Source of the DNA: Flavobacterium aciduliphilum
GTDB taxonomy: Bacteria > Bacteroidota > Bacteroidia > Flavobacteriales > Flavobacteriaceae
Assembly (NCBI RefSeq): GCF_003268855.1
Contig: NZ_QLSZ01000007.1
Span: 82,802-146,801 of the forward strand
Direction: 5' to 3'
DNA length: 64,000 nucleotides
Below are positions 18,299 to 28,229 of the stretch, piece after piece (position 1 is the first letter of the stretch; the number at the start of each line of letters is the position of its first letter). The notes under the pieces were generated by a model. That model was given only the letters and a program-made list of their open reading frames with translations, had not been told where the DNA came from and searched no databases. Both the position numbers and the translations under genes were made by a program.

Positions 18299-18308
18299 AA
18301 GATATGTA

Positions 18309-18578
18309 TTATTTTCTAATACCTAATTCTTTAATAATCTCACGATATCTGTTGATATCTTTTTTCTTTAGGTAATCTAGAAGACTTCTTCTTTTTCCTA
18401 CCAATTTCACTAACGAACGCTCTGTGTTGTAATCGTGACGATTTGATTTTAAGTGTCCAGTTAAGTGGTTAATTCTAAATGTAAACAAAGCGATTTGCCC
18501 TTCTGCAGATCCTGTGTTTTCAGCTTTTCCTCCGTGTTTAGCGAAGATTTCAGCTTTAGTTTCTTTAGTTAAATACAT
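18309..18578 (-). CDS. rpsO: 30S ribosomal protein S15
   Basis: The 89 residues match the S15 length and signature. The conserved loop region HLKSNRHDYNTERSL is followed by LVGKRRSLLDYLKKKD and the C-terminal YREIIKELGIRK. It binds the central domain of 16S rRNA early in small-subunit assembly. It is followed by its own terminator and then by pnp on the same strand. Confidence 0.97.
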   Translation of the reverse strand: MYLTKETKAEIFAKHGGKAENTGSAEGQIALFTFRINHLTGHLKSNRHDYNTERSLVKLVGKRRSLLDYLKKKDINRYREIIKELGIRK

Positions 18579-18679
18579 TCCAATATTATTTAAATGATTA
18601 TTATGTATGAAAGAGGATTTTCCTATTTCGTTTGCAAAGATAATCTTCTTTTTTTATTAGGCAAATAAAAAAGTACTCT

Positions 18680-19135
18680 TTAAAATAATTTTGCAACTTC
18701 GTGGTTTACAAACTCCAGAAATCGTTCGTCTGCTGCTGTAAAAGGATTTAATGTATGGCTATCAATGTCGAGTTGGCCAATATTTATTCCATTTACAAAT
18801 AATGGAATTACAATTTCTGATTTTACAGTAATGCTACAAGCTATGTAATTATCTTGAGCTGAAACATCGGGAACCACAAAGTTAGCGTTCGATTCAGCTA
18901 CTTGTCCACAAATTCCTTTACCGAATGGAATAATGGTATGGTCGGTTTCAGCACCATAATAAGGACCTAAGTGTAAGGTTCTATTTTCGTGATTGGCAAA
19001 ATAAAATCCCACCCAATTATAATAATCTACTCTTTCTGATAGATATTTACACAAGTTTTTTAATTTTTCATCACGGGAGAAATCCTTTTTTTGAAGTATT
19101 TCAATTACAGACGTTTGTAGGGCTTCGAAATTCAT
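18680..19135 (-). CDS. GAF-domain protein, free methionine-(R)-sulfoxide reductase-like
   Basis: This 151-residue single GAF domain resembles fRMsr: WVGFYFANHENRTLHLGPYYG, GKGICGQVAES with Cys76, and NYIACSITVKSEIVIPLF with Cys100, the likely catalytic Cys. The family usually has a third Cys in the segment after GPYYG; here that segment reads AETDH, so the two-Cys form must resolve through Cys76 or thioredoxin directly. The reaction is reduction of free Met-R-sulfoxide. A TACTTTTG box sits 15 bp before the start. A binding-only GAF protein cannot be excluded. Confidence 0.8.
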   Translation of the reverse strand: MNFEALQTSVIEILQKKDFSRDEKLKNLCKYLSERVDYYNWVGFYFANHENRTLHLGPYYGAETDHTIIPFGKGICGQVAESNANFVVPDVSAQDNYIACSITVKSEIVIPLFVNGINIGQLDIDSHTLNPFTAADERFLEFVNHEVAKLF

Positions 19136-19149
19136 TTTATACTTTTTTG

Positions 19150-19157
19150 CAAAAGTA
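19150..19157 (-). promoter_or_regulatory. Probable -7 promoter box for the GAF protein
   Basis: On the - strand TACTTTTG matches TAnnTTTG, with its end 15 bp before the ATG complement at 19133-19135. No good TTG at -33 is visible. Confidence 0.5.
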
Positions 19158-19204
19158 CGTATTGAAATTTTGTACTTTTACCTAAAATTTGTTAAAAAAA
19201 TACT

Positions 19205-19762
19205 TTGAGAAGTTACTATATTCAATTTAAGCCTTTTTTGATCTTTTTATTCAAATTCTTAGTGTGTTATGTCTTGCTAACATTTGTATACGAAAAGTAT
19301 CTTGCAAGCTTTGATCAAAATCATTTTGAGGTAGATGGTTTTACAAAATTGGTAGCCAATCAAAGTAAAAATGTAATAAGAGCATTTGATTCTGTAGCAA
19401 GTGTTTCGTCTAGTCGAGTGGAGGCATCGATGAATTTGAAATATAAGGGCAAATGGGTAGCTCGAATCATAGAAGGATGTAATGCTATGAGCGTCATGAT
19501 TCTTTTTGTGAGTTTTGTGGTTGCTTTTTCTGGGACTTGGAAATCTACGTTTCTATATATTTTGTTTGGTAGTCTCATTATACATGTTTTTAATATTTTA
19601 CGCATTGCATTATTGTCAATATCGATGTATAATTATCCACAATACGAATCGGTTCTTCATGGGGTTCTTTTCCCCTTAATTATTTATGGAACTGTCTTTC
19701 TTTTATGGGTAATTTGGGTTAATACCTTTTCTTCTTATGCTAAAAAACATTCTAAAAAATAA
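19205..19762 (+). CDS. xrtF: Exosortase family protein XrtF
   Basis: This 185-residue polytopic membrane protein has the exosortase triad: Cys92 in EGCNAMSVMI, Arg133 in NILRIALLS and His152 in LHGVLFPLII. Exosortases are membrane transpeptidase-like enzymes that process C-terminal sorting signals at the inner membrane. The length and the following small membrane gene are characteristic of the Bacteroidota XrtF type. Translation probably starts at TTG 19205, as no ATG precedes the first membrane helix. No protein with an obvious matching C-terminal signal is encoded in this window. Confidence 0.85.
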   Translation: MRSYYIQFKPFLIFLFKFLVCYVLLTFVYEKYLASFDQNHFEVDGFTKLVANQSKNVIRAFDSVASVSSSRVEASMNLKYKGKWVARIIEGCNAMSVMILFVSFVVAFSGTWKSTFLYILFGSLIIHVFNILRIALLSISMYNYPQYESVLHGVLFPLIIYGTVFLLWVIWVNTFSSYAKKHSKK

Positions 19763-20183
19763 AAAAAGAGTTTTTGGAATACTCTTTTTGGTGTTCCTTC
19801 TAGCAGGATTGCGTGCCTTCGAAGAGACACTGTTTTATGATCCTTTTCTGCGGTATTTTAAAACGCCCAATTTCAACAATATTCCTTTACCTAAACTACG
19901 AATGGTTACTCTTTTTTTTAGTCTAGGATTTCGTTATTATTTAAACTCTATGATTTCTTTAGGTATACTTTGGTTGTTGTTTAAAGAGGGAAAAATTATT
20001 AAGTTTTCTGTGCTTTTGTACGCTTTTTTTGGTACGATTTTAATGATTAGTTTTTTCTTTGTTTTGGTAAAATTTGGTTCAACCAATAAAATGAATTTGT
20101 TTTACATTAGAAGGTTTATTATTCAGCCGATATTTCTTATTCTTTTTGTGCCTGCTTTTTATTATCAAGAGAAGACTAAATAG
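19737..20183 (+). CDS. Exosortase F system-associated membrane protein
   Basis: This 148-residue protein has about four membrane helices, beginning with KKRVFGILFLVFLLAGLRAFEE and an FYDPFLRYF loop that recurs in XrtF-associated proteins. It overlaps xrtF by 26 bp, so the two are translationally coupled and probably work as one membrane complex. Its biochemical role is not known. Confidence 0.8.
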   Translation: MLKNILKNKKRVFGILFLVFLLAGLRAFEETLFYDPFLRYFKTPNFNNIPLPKLRMVTLFFSLGFRYYLNSMISLGILWLLFKEGKIIKFSVLLYAFFGTILMISFFFVLVKFGSTNKMNLFYIRRFIIQPIFLILFVPAFYYQEKTK

Positions 20184-20223
20184 TTGTTTTTTTTCGTACC
20201 TTTACTAGAACAAAAGTCAGGGT

Positions 20224-21051
20224 ATGAAAGTAGTTAAACATTCAGGGACAATTGTCGATTTCGAACCTGAAAAATTAAAAAAATCATTGTTAAAATCGGG
20301 AGCTGAGGAATCAACAGTTAAACGAATACTAAAAGAAATTCACAGCAAGATATATGATGGTATTTCGACAAAAGAAATATATAAAATTGCTTTTTCGCTT
20401 CTAAAAAAAGAATCCAATCATCATGCGGCCAAGTACAATTTGAGAGCTGCTATTCAAATGCTCGGACCTGCAGGTTTTTTCTTTGAAAAATATATCGCCC
20501 GACTTTTTGAAGCTGAAGGATACAAAACAATCACTAACATGATTTTGCAAGGAAAGTGTGTTTCTCATGAAATTGATGTAATCATAAAAAAAGATATTTT
20601 TGAGATGATAGAATGTAAGTTTCATGCGAGTCGTGATATTGTTTCTGATGTGAAAGTTCCTATGTATATTTTATCCCGATTTAACGATATCAAAGACAGA
20701 AAGCAAATGGTGTTTTCGAAAAATGATAGTATCGAAAAATGTTGGATAGTCACCAATAATCGATTTAGTGCTGATGCCATCGCTTTTGGTACTTGTAGTG
20801 GTATCCAATTGTTGAGTTGGGATTATCCCAAAAAAGAAAATCTAAGAGATCGTATAGATAAAGATCAATTGTATCCTGTAACGTGTTTAACAACGTTGTC
20901 ATTGGCGGAAAAAGATAAATTGCTTGTTTCTGATGTGATTTTGGCTCAAGAACTAAGTAATAATACCGAAATCTTAGAACATATTGGACTCAGTTCAAAT
21001 CGGATCAAAAACGTATTAAAAGAAGTGTCTGATTTGTGTAAATACATCTAG
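20224..21051 (+). CDS. ATP-cone domain fused to Mrr-like PD-(D/E)XK endonuclease
   Basis: Residues 1 to about 85 are an ATP-cone: VKHSGTIVDFEPEKLKKSL at the start and a helical region ending RAAIQMLGP. Residues about 86-215 form a Mrr_cat-like restriction endonuclease fold: FEKYIARLFEAEGY, then HEIDVI with Asp118 and EMIECKFH with Glu130 and Lys132, the PD-(D/E)XK triad. The fusion implies nucleotide-sensing control of a DNA or RNA nuclease. It lies 4 bp before a beta-CASP metallo-beta-lactamase gene. No methyltransferase or specificity subunit is nearby, so it is not a classical restriction system. Its true substrate is unknown. Confidence 0.85.
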   Translation: MKVVKHSGTIVDFEPEKLKKSLLKSGAEESTVKRILKEIHSKIYDGISTKEIYKIAFSLLKKESNHHAAKYNLRAAIQMLGPAGFFFEKYIARLFEAEGYKTITNMILQGKCVSHEIDVIIKKDIFEMIECKFHASRDIVSDVKVPMYILSRFNDIKDRKQMVFSKNDSIEKCWIVTNNRFSADAIAFGTCSGIQLLSWDYPKKENLRDRIDKDQLYPVTCLTTLSLAEKDKLLVSDVILAQELSNNTEILEHIGLSSNRIKNVLKEVSDLCKYI

Positions 21052-21055
21052 AATT

Positions 21056-22411
21056 ATGAAAGTAACTTTTATTGGCGGAGCAAGAACAGTTACAGGTTCC
21101 AAAACATTACTAGAAAGTAATGGTTATAGAATATTGATAGATTGTGGACAGTTTCAAGGAGTAAAGGCGCTTCGGGAACTTAATTGGGAACCCTTGCCAA
21201 TCTTGCCAAGTACGATAGATTGTGTGTTGCTTACACATGGGCATTTGGATCATTGTGGGTGGTTGCCACGCTTAGTTAGTCAAGGTTTTGATGGAAAAAT
21301 ATATTGTACAAGTCCCACTAAAGATATTGCAAAATTAATACTATTGGATAGTGCTAAAATTCAAGAAGAGGAAGCACAAAAAGCGAATGAAGGGAAATAT
21401 TCAAAACATGAAGTCGCCGAACCGCTTTATGATGTAGCTCAGGCCGAACGTGTTTTTCCTCTTTTTACGGTTGTGAAAGAAAACAAAAAAGTGGCATTAG
21501 AAGCTGAAATTTCGGCAGTTTTTTCAAATGCAGGACATATTTTAGGAGCCTCTTCAATAAGCCTACATGCGGAAGGGAAAACCTTGGTGTTTTCTGGAGA
21601 TATAGGTAGAGAGGATGATGTACTCATGTTTCCTCCTAAAAAACCAATTGAAGCAGATTATGTTTTTTTGGAAAGTACTTATGGGAATCGCATACATCCT
21701 GAGGAAGATGTCAAAAGCTTACTTGAAAAGTATATTTCGACCACAATTTCCGGAGGAGGAAATGTAGTCATTCCTAGTTTTGCGGTTGAACGTGCTCAAA
21801 CACTAATGTACTTGTTATGGCAACTCAAAGAAGAAGGCAGACTGCCTCATGTTCCTTATATTATTGATACCCCCATGGGAATTAGTGTTTTGGAGGTTTT
21901 TCAAAGAAACCAAAGTTGGCATAAACTTCCATTGAAGGATTGTATAGAGATGTCTAAGATGTTCGACAAAATTACCGATTACCAAGAAACAATTGAAGCA
22001 ATTTATGATAAACGTCCGAAAGTAATTATAGCAGCAAGTGGTATGGTCACTGGAGGTAGGGTGTTGAGTTATTTAGAACGATATATAGGATTGTCTCAAA
22101 CATTGGTAATATTGGTGGGGTATCAGGCAGAAGGAACACGAGGAAGACAGCTCTTAGAAGGAGCATCCGATATTAAAATGAGGGGAAAGTATTTTCCTGT
22201 TCACGCAAAAATTGTAGAAATTGAAGGGCTTTCTGCACATGGCGATCAAGAGGATTTAGTTCACTGGTTGTCTGATTTGAAAAAAGCACCTCAAAAAGTG
22301 TTTATAGTTCATGGAGAAAACGAACCTGCAAAAGCTTTGCAAGAGCAAATAGAAGCTCGATATTCATATGAATGCATCATCCCAGTCATAGGGCAAACTT
22401 TTGAAATTTAA
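21056..22411 (+). CDS. Metallo-beta-lactamase/beta-CASP RNA-processing-type protein
   Basis: The 451 residues begin with FIGGARTVTGSK, then the metal motif HGHLDH at 61-66, a second-domain SFAVERAQTLMYLL, ASGMVTGGR and the C-terminal GLSAHGDQEDL. This is the CPSF/RNase J-related MBL with beta-CASP and RMMBL parts, predicted to be a zinc-dependent RNase. It starts 4 bp after the ATP-cone nuclease, so the two are probably co-translated. The exact RNA target is not evident; DNA substrates are known for other beta-CASP proteins. Confidence 0.88.
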   Translation: MKVTFIGGARTVTGSKTLLESNGYRILIDCGQFQGVKALRELNWEPLPILPSTIDCVLLTHGHLDHCGWLPRLVSQGFDGKIYCTSPTKDIAKLILLDSAKIQEEEAQKANEGKYSKHEVAEPLYDVAQAERVFPLFTVVKENKKVALEAEISAVFSNAGHILGASSISLHAEGKTLVFSGDIGREDDVLMFPPKKPIEADYVFLESTYGNRIHPEEDVKSLLEKYISTTISGGGNVVIPSFAVERAQTLMYLLWQLKEEGRLPHVPYIIDTPMGISVLEVFQRNQSWHKLPLKDCIEMSKMFDKITDYQETIEAIYDKRPKVIIAASGMVTGGRVLSYLERYIGLSQTLVILVGYQAEGTRGRQLLEGASDIKMRGKYFPVHAKIVEIEGLSAHGDQEDLVHWLSDLKKAPQKVFIVHGENEPAKALQEQIEARYSYECIIPVIGQTFEI

Positions 22412-22426
22412 TATTTTAACGTGATT

Positions 22427-22459
22427 TTGTGATTGTTTTTTGTAGAATGATTACCTTTG
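22427..22459 (+). promoter_or_regulatory. Flavobacterial promoter of the HYC_CC_PP/TonB/HMA operon
   Basis: TTG at 22427-22429, a 22-bp spacer and TACCTTTG at 22452-22459 match the TTG-N17-23-TAnnTTTG consensus. The ATG of the first gene lies only 4 bp after the box, so the transcript is expected to be leaderless or nearly so. Confidence 0.65.
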
Positions 22460-22463
22460 CAGT

Positions 22464-22865
22464 ATGAATTTTAAGAAATCTGTTGCCTTACTATTAACCG
22501 CTTTTCTGTTGATTTTTCAGCTAGGGATTGCTGTTACGATTCATTATTGCGATGATGAAATTGCTTCAATATCCCTTAAAATTCCGTTCTATAATCAAAA
22601 TATTGAACAGAGTTGTTGCGGTAAAATGGAACAAAAATCCAAATGTTGCAAAAACAAAGTAGTTAAATCTGCTGAAAAATTGGATCAAATTAGTACTAAA
22701 ATAGTAGGATTTGACGTTTCAGATTTTATAGTTTTTGATAATTGGAGTCCTAGTATTTTTTCTGTTAGAATCTTACCTGTTCAGAAAATAGGGGCTACCT
22801 ATTATTGTAATGCACACGCACCACCACTTTATCTTCTCTATCATAGATTGATGTTCTACGCTTAA
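22464..22865 (+). CDS. HYC_CC_PP family small secreted protein
   Basis: This 133-residue protein has an N-terminal hydrophobic signal (MNFKKSVALLLTAFLLIFQL) and the pattern that names the family: His27-Tyr28-Cys29, then Cys51-Cys52 and Cys61-Cys62, and a C-terminal HAPPLYLLYH. The paired cysteines and the position before a TonB receptor and an HMA protein suggest metal binding, perhaps copper. The family has no established biochemical role. The translation start is fixed because no later Met precedes the signal peptide. Confidence 0.8.
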   Translation: MNFKKSVALLLTAFLLIFQLGIAVTIHYCDDEIASISLKIPFYNQNIEQSCCGKMEQKSKCCKNKVVKSAEKLDQISTKIVGFDVSDFIVFDNWSPSIFSVRILPVQKIGATYYCNAHAPPLYLLYHRLMFYA

Positions 22866-22908
22866 GTTTTTGTTTTTAAAACACGTTATAAACTTAAACT
22901 ACATTTAT

Positions 22909-24912
22909 ATGAAAAAAATAACATTATTCCTGATGTTATGCTTTTCAGTATCTTCTATGTCACAAAAAATACTAGATACTGTCGTTGTTACTGCATCACG
23001 AAAAGGAATAAGAAAATTGACGACCACTTCCAATACTTCTGTGGTCTCAAGTAAAGAATTACTTAAAGCGGCTTGTTGTAATCTAGCTGAAAGTTTTGAA
23101 ACCAACCCTTCAATTGATGTTAATTTTTCTGATGCTATATCGGGAACTAAACAAATAAAAATGTTGGGGCTTACCTCTCCGTATATTCTCATTACAGAGG
23201 AAAATATTCCTTCTATTCGCGGGGCATCTCAAGCCTATGGGATGTCTTTTACACCCGGGACTTGGGTAGAAAGCATACAAATAACAAAAGGTGCCGGTAG
23301 CGTCGTAAATGGATATGAGAGTATTTCGGGGCAAATTAATACGGAATTGATCAAACCGATTAAGGATATTCCTTTTTTCCTTAATGTTTACGGAGCTTCC
23401 GATTCAAGAACGGAGATTAATACGCATTTTAATCAGAAATTATCAAACCAATGGTCCACCAGTCTTTTTTTGCATGGGAATTCTAGATGGTTTAAATATG
23501 ATATGAATCACGATGGGTATTTGGACAATCCATTAGCCAAACAAGTGAATTTAACCTCTCGTTGGCAATACGTAAATCCTCAAACAGGCTGGGTTAGTTT
23601 TATAAATATCAAATGGTTGAATGATGCTAAACAAGCGGGACAAGTAGATTTTAATCCTGAAAGAGATAAATTTTCAACGTCCTATTGGGGTTCAGAAATT
23701 AAAACGAATCGGATCGATGTTACCTCCAAAGTGGGATATGTATTTAAAGATATGCCTTATCAAAGTATAGGTTTTCAGAATGCATTTAGCAACCATGACC
23801 AAGAGTCATACTTTGGATTACGTCAGTACAATATTGTCCAACAAAGCTTCTATTCAAATCTGATTTTTAATTCTATAATTTCAAATACGAATCATAAGTT
23901 TGCAACAGGGGTGACCTTTTCATCAGATCGGTATCTTGAAAATTTCAATCAGGAAGATTTGGGAAGACGCGATACCGATATAGGAGCCTATTTTGAATAT
24001 ACTTTTGACAATCAAGAAAAATGGAGTTTTGTATTGGGTGGAAGGGTGGATTCACACAACAGACTTGGTTTTTTTGCAACTCCCAGACTCCATGTTCGAT
24101 ACAAACCGTGGGAGAAAGGGACGTTTCGTTTTTCAGCGGGAAGAGGAAAACGAGCAGCTAATATTTATGCTGAAAATCAAAATTTATTCGGTAGTTCAAG
24201 ACAATTTTCTGTATTAGATGCTTCAGGAAAAATTTATGGTTTGAATCCTGAAATTGCTTGGAATTACGGATTGAGTTTTACACAAAGTTTTAGACTTTTC
24301 AATAAACCAGCAGATGTAACACTAGATGTATATCGTACAGATTTTCAAAATCAAGTCGTGGTTGATATTATGCAAAGTCCACAAGAGGTTTTGTTTTATA
24401 ATTTAAAAGGGTCTTCCTATGCGAATAGCGTACAATTCGATTTTAATTATGAAATTAGAACACGTTTACAACTTCGTACAGCCTATAAATATTACGATGT
24501 AAGAACGTCTTATTTGTCAGGTAATTTTCAAAGACCCCTGCAAGCCAAACAACGCTTTTTTGTAAATGTAGAATATGACACCCCGCTTACCAAAAAAGGA
24601 AAGCAATGGAAATTCGATTTTACCTATAATTGGCTCGGCAGTCAACAATTACCCAATACTGCATCCAATCCAGTAAATGATAGACTTTCTGAAAATTCGC
24701 CCGCTTTTTCAGTAATCAATGCTCAAATTACAAAACGGTTTTCCAAAAGTTTCGAATTTTATTTAGGAGGAGAAAATATAGGAAACTACAGACAAAACCA
24801 AGCTATTTTGGGAGCAAACAATCCTTTTGGGTCTACATTTGATACCTCAATTGTATACGGACCTATTTTTGGAAAAATGTATTACGCAGGCTTGAGATAT
24901 AAATTAAAATAA
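22909..24912 (+). CDS. TonB-dependent outer-membrane receptor, probably for metal
   Basis: The ATG at 22909 gives 667 residues with a signal peptide ending near SVSSMSQ. A TonB-box-like segment LDTVVVTASR precedes a plug domain (about 45-160), followed by a 22-strand-type barrel ending in an aromatic/basic final strand AGLRYKLK. There is no CarboxypepD_reg-like N-terminal domain. An in-frame TTG 39 bp earlier lies before the signal peptide and is rejected. Neighbours on both sides carry Cys motifs typical of metal handling, so copper or another transition-metal chelate is a more likely ligand than a glycan; no SusD is present. Confidence 0.88.
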   Translation: MKKITLFLMLCFSVSSMSQKILDTVVVTASRKGIRKLTTTSNTSVVSSKELLKAACCNLAESFETNPSIDVNFSDAISGTKQIKMLGLTSPYILITEENIPSIRGASQAYGMSFTPGTWVESIQITKGAGSVVNGYESISGQINTELIKPIKDIPFFLNVYGASDSRTEINTHFNQKLSNQWSTSLFLHGNSRWFKYDMNHDGYLDNPLAKQVNLTSRWQYVNPQTGWVSFINIKWLNDAKQAGQVDFNPERDKFSTSYWGSEIKTNRIDVTSKVGYVFKDMPYQSIGFQNAFSNHDQESYFGLRQYNIVQQSFYSNLIFNSIISNTNHKFATGVTFSSDRYLENFNQEDLGRRDTDIGAYFEYTFDNQEKWSFVLGGRVDSHNRLGFFATPRLHVRYKPWEKGTFRFSAGRGKRAANIYAENQNLFGSSRQFSVLDASGKIYGLNPEIAWNYGLSFTQSFRLFNKPADVTLDVYRTDFQNQVVVDIMQSPQEVLFYNLKGSSYANSVQFDFNYEIRTRLQLRTAYKYYDVRTSYLSGNFQRPLQAKQRFFVNVEYDTPLTKKGKQWKFDFTYNWLGSQQLPNTASNPVNDRLSENSPAFSVINAQITKRFSKSFEFYLGGENIGNYRQNQAILGANNPFGSTFDTSIVYGPIFGKMYYAGLRYKLK

Positions 24913-24935
24913 ACACTAACTAATAAAATAGGAAA

Positions 24936-25280
24936 ATGAAATCAATATTTTTAGGAATCATGCTAGCTTTGGTAACGTTATCAATTCAAGCTCAAGAAAA
25001 AAAGAATAAGAATGCGAAGTTCAGTATTGAAGTGAACGGAAATTGTGACTTATGTAAAAAACGAATAGAGAAGGCAGCGTTGTCAGTAAGTGGCGTAAAA
25101 TGGGCGGTGTGGGATAATGAAACTCATCAATTAGCATTGGTTCTCAATGAAGAAAAAACCACACTTCTCGAGGTGGAAAAAGCCATTGCCAAAGTAGGTC
25201 ATGATACTCAAGAGGTAAGAGCTCTCAATTCCGATTATGAAAAACTACATACTTGTTGTCAATATGAACGACACAAATAA
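24936..25280 (+). CDS. Secreted heavy-metal-associated (HMA) domain protein
   Basis: This 114-residue protein has a signal peptide ending near SIQAQ and one HMA fold with the metal site GNCDLCKKR (Cys37, Cys40) and the SGVKWAVWD strand typical of metallochaperones. A second Cys pair lies in the C-terminal tail HTCCQYERHK. It probably binds Cu(I) or a similar ion in the periplasm and follows the TonB receptor by 23 bp in the same operon. The operon ends at a hairpin 26 bp after the stop. Confidence 0.85.
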   Translation: MKSIFLGIMLALVTLSIQAQEKKNKNAKFSIEVNGNCDLCKKRIEKAALSVSGVKWAVWDNETHQLALVLNEEKTTLLEVEKAIAKVGHDTQEVRALNSDYEKLHTCCQYERHK

Positions 25281-25305
25281 ATTATTAAATTCTAGAGAAT
25301 CACTT

Positions 25306-25336
25306 AAAAAGCTAGGGCAATACGTTCTAGCTTTTT
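25306..25336 (+). terminator. Terminator of the TonB/HMA operon
   Basis: AAAAAGCTAG pairs with CTAGCTTTTT around an 11-base loop, and T residues follow on the + strand. Confidence 0.85.
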
Positions 25337-25456
25337 TGTTTTCTTGAAGCGAGGTTAAGATTCACTTTCTAAAAATTCCTAAAAAAACAATAAATAGTTG
25401 TAAGATACGCAAAATAATACCTAATTTCACGGACTAATTTTTTTAGAATCGTTTTT

Positions 25457-26134
25457 ATGACTCATTTTGATTGGAAACAACTTTTTAATCCAGAATTTTA
25501 TATTCTACTTGAAATTGCTGGAGTTAAGATTGGATTATATGTAGTGCTTTTTATAGTGTTTGCCGAAACGGGTTTGTTAGCCGGTTTTTTCTTACCAGGC
25601 GATAGTTTGTTGTTTCTTTGTGGAATTTACAGTGAGTCTTTATTGAAAGATTTTTCAACAGGAAGTGATTTTTTAAATGTTTCAATTCTGGCAAGCTTGA
25701 TATCATTGATGGGTATTTTAGGAAATGTTTTTGGATATTGGGTTGGTAAAAAAAGTGGTTCGTATCTTTATAAAAGACAAGATAGTTTCTTTTTTAAGAA
25801 AAAATACTTGTTTCAATCGAAAGATTTTTTTGAAAAATACGGCTCAAAAGCCATCGTTTTTGCGCGTTTTCTACCTATTGTAAGAACCTTTGCACCGGTT
25901 GTAGCAGGAATAGTAAATATGGATCGAAAACGATTTATGTTTTTCTCTGTTTTAGGGTCAATACTTTGGTCATTTACCATGATTTTTGCAGGACATTATT
26001 TGTATGAATTGTTTAAAATAGAATTTGGAATCGATTTAAAACACTACATAGAGTTTATCGTTTTTGGAATAATCGCTGTAACAACAGTTCCTGTGTTATG
26101 GAAACTTTTCAAGAAGAGAGTACATATCGAATAA
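25457..26134 (+). CDS. DedA-family membrane protein (VTT domain)
   Basis: This 225-residue integral membrane protein has the DedA signature: ETGLLAGFFLPGDSLLF near residues 36-52 and FARFLPIVRTFAPVVAG near residues 136-152. The family are flippase-like proteins linked to polyprenyl-phosphate or phospholipid recycling and to membrane potential. Start ATG 25457 follows about 120 bp after the terminator of the preceding operon. It appears to be a single-gene unit ending at a bidirectional terminator shared with groEL. Confidence 0.88.
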   Translation: MTHFDWKQLFNPEFYILLEIAGVKIGLYVVLFIVFAETGLLAGFFLPGDSLLFLCGIYSESLLKDFSTGSDFLNVSILASLISLMGILGNVFGYWVGKKSGSYLYKRQDSFFFKKKYLFQSKDFFEKYGSKAIVFARFLPIVRTFAPVVAGIVNMDRKRFMFFSVLGSILWSFTMIFAGHYLYELFKIEFGIDLKHYIEFIVFGIIAVTTVPVLWKLFKKRVHIE

Positions 26135-26154
26135 TTCGAAATAACCTAAAAACA

Positions 26155-26187
26155 AAATCCGCTCAATCATTGTGATTAAGCGGATTT
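26155..26187. terminator. Bidirectional terminator between dedA and groEL
   Basis: AAATCCGCT-C-AATCA, loop TTG, TGATT-A-AGCGGATTT is a 14-bp stem with one mismatch, followed by T on the + strand and A/T on the other. Confidence 0.85.
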
Positions 26188-26227
26188 TTTTAGTTCGTAC
26201 GTTATACTTTTAACGTCGTACTTTAAA

Positions 26228-27871
<1,644 letters not shown>

Positions 27872-27908
27872 TTAAATTTTAGACTTACTTTTTTAAATCA
27901 AAATCATT

Positions 27909-28184
27909 TTAGATGATTGCTAAAATGTCATCTTCTCGCATTATTAAATAATCTTTACCGTCTAATTTTAAATCGGTGCCAGCATATTTTCCGTATAATA
28001 CTGCATCACCAACTTTGACAGTCATTGGAGTATCTTTTTTTCCATTTCCTACAGCAACAACAGTTCCTCTTTGAGGTTTTTCTTTAGCTGTATCAGGAAT
28101 AATAATCCCAGAGGCCGTTTGTGTTTCCGCAGCCGCTGGTTCCACGATAACGCGGTCTGAAAGGGGTTTAATGTGTAATGCCAT
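27909..28184 (-). CDS. groES: Co-chaperonin GroES
   Basis: The ATG complement at 28182-28184 gives 91 residues, the normal GroES length, beginning [16 protein letters not shown]. The mobile-loop region [12 protein letters not shown] and the [12 protein letters not shown] strand are present. A 14-codon upstream extension in frame is rejected. It caps the GroEL ring. The promoter region upstream has no TAnnTTTG box but does have a 13-bp inverted repeat and a TTGGCA element described separately. Confidence 0.97.
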   Translation of the reverse strand: MALHIKPLSDRVIVEPAAAETQTASGIIIPDTAKEKPQRGTVVAVGNGKKDTPMTVKVGDAVLYGKYAGTDLKLDGKDYLIMREDDILAII

Positions 28185-28229
28185 AATGATATGTTTTAAT
28201 ATTAATAAATTGTTTGACGGCTTCACATA

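Noticed and set aside
20224..21051. Complete restriction-modification system
   Set aside because: The nuclease has no methyltransferase or specificity gene beside it, so only an orphan nuclease is supported.
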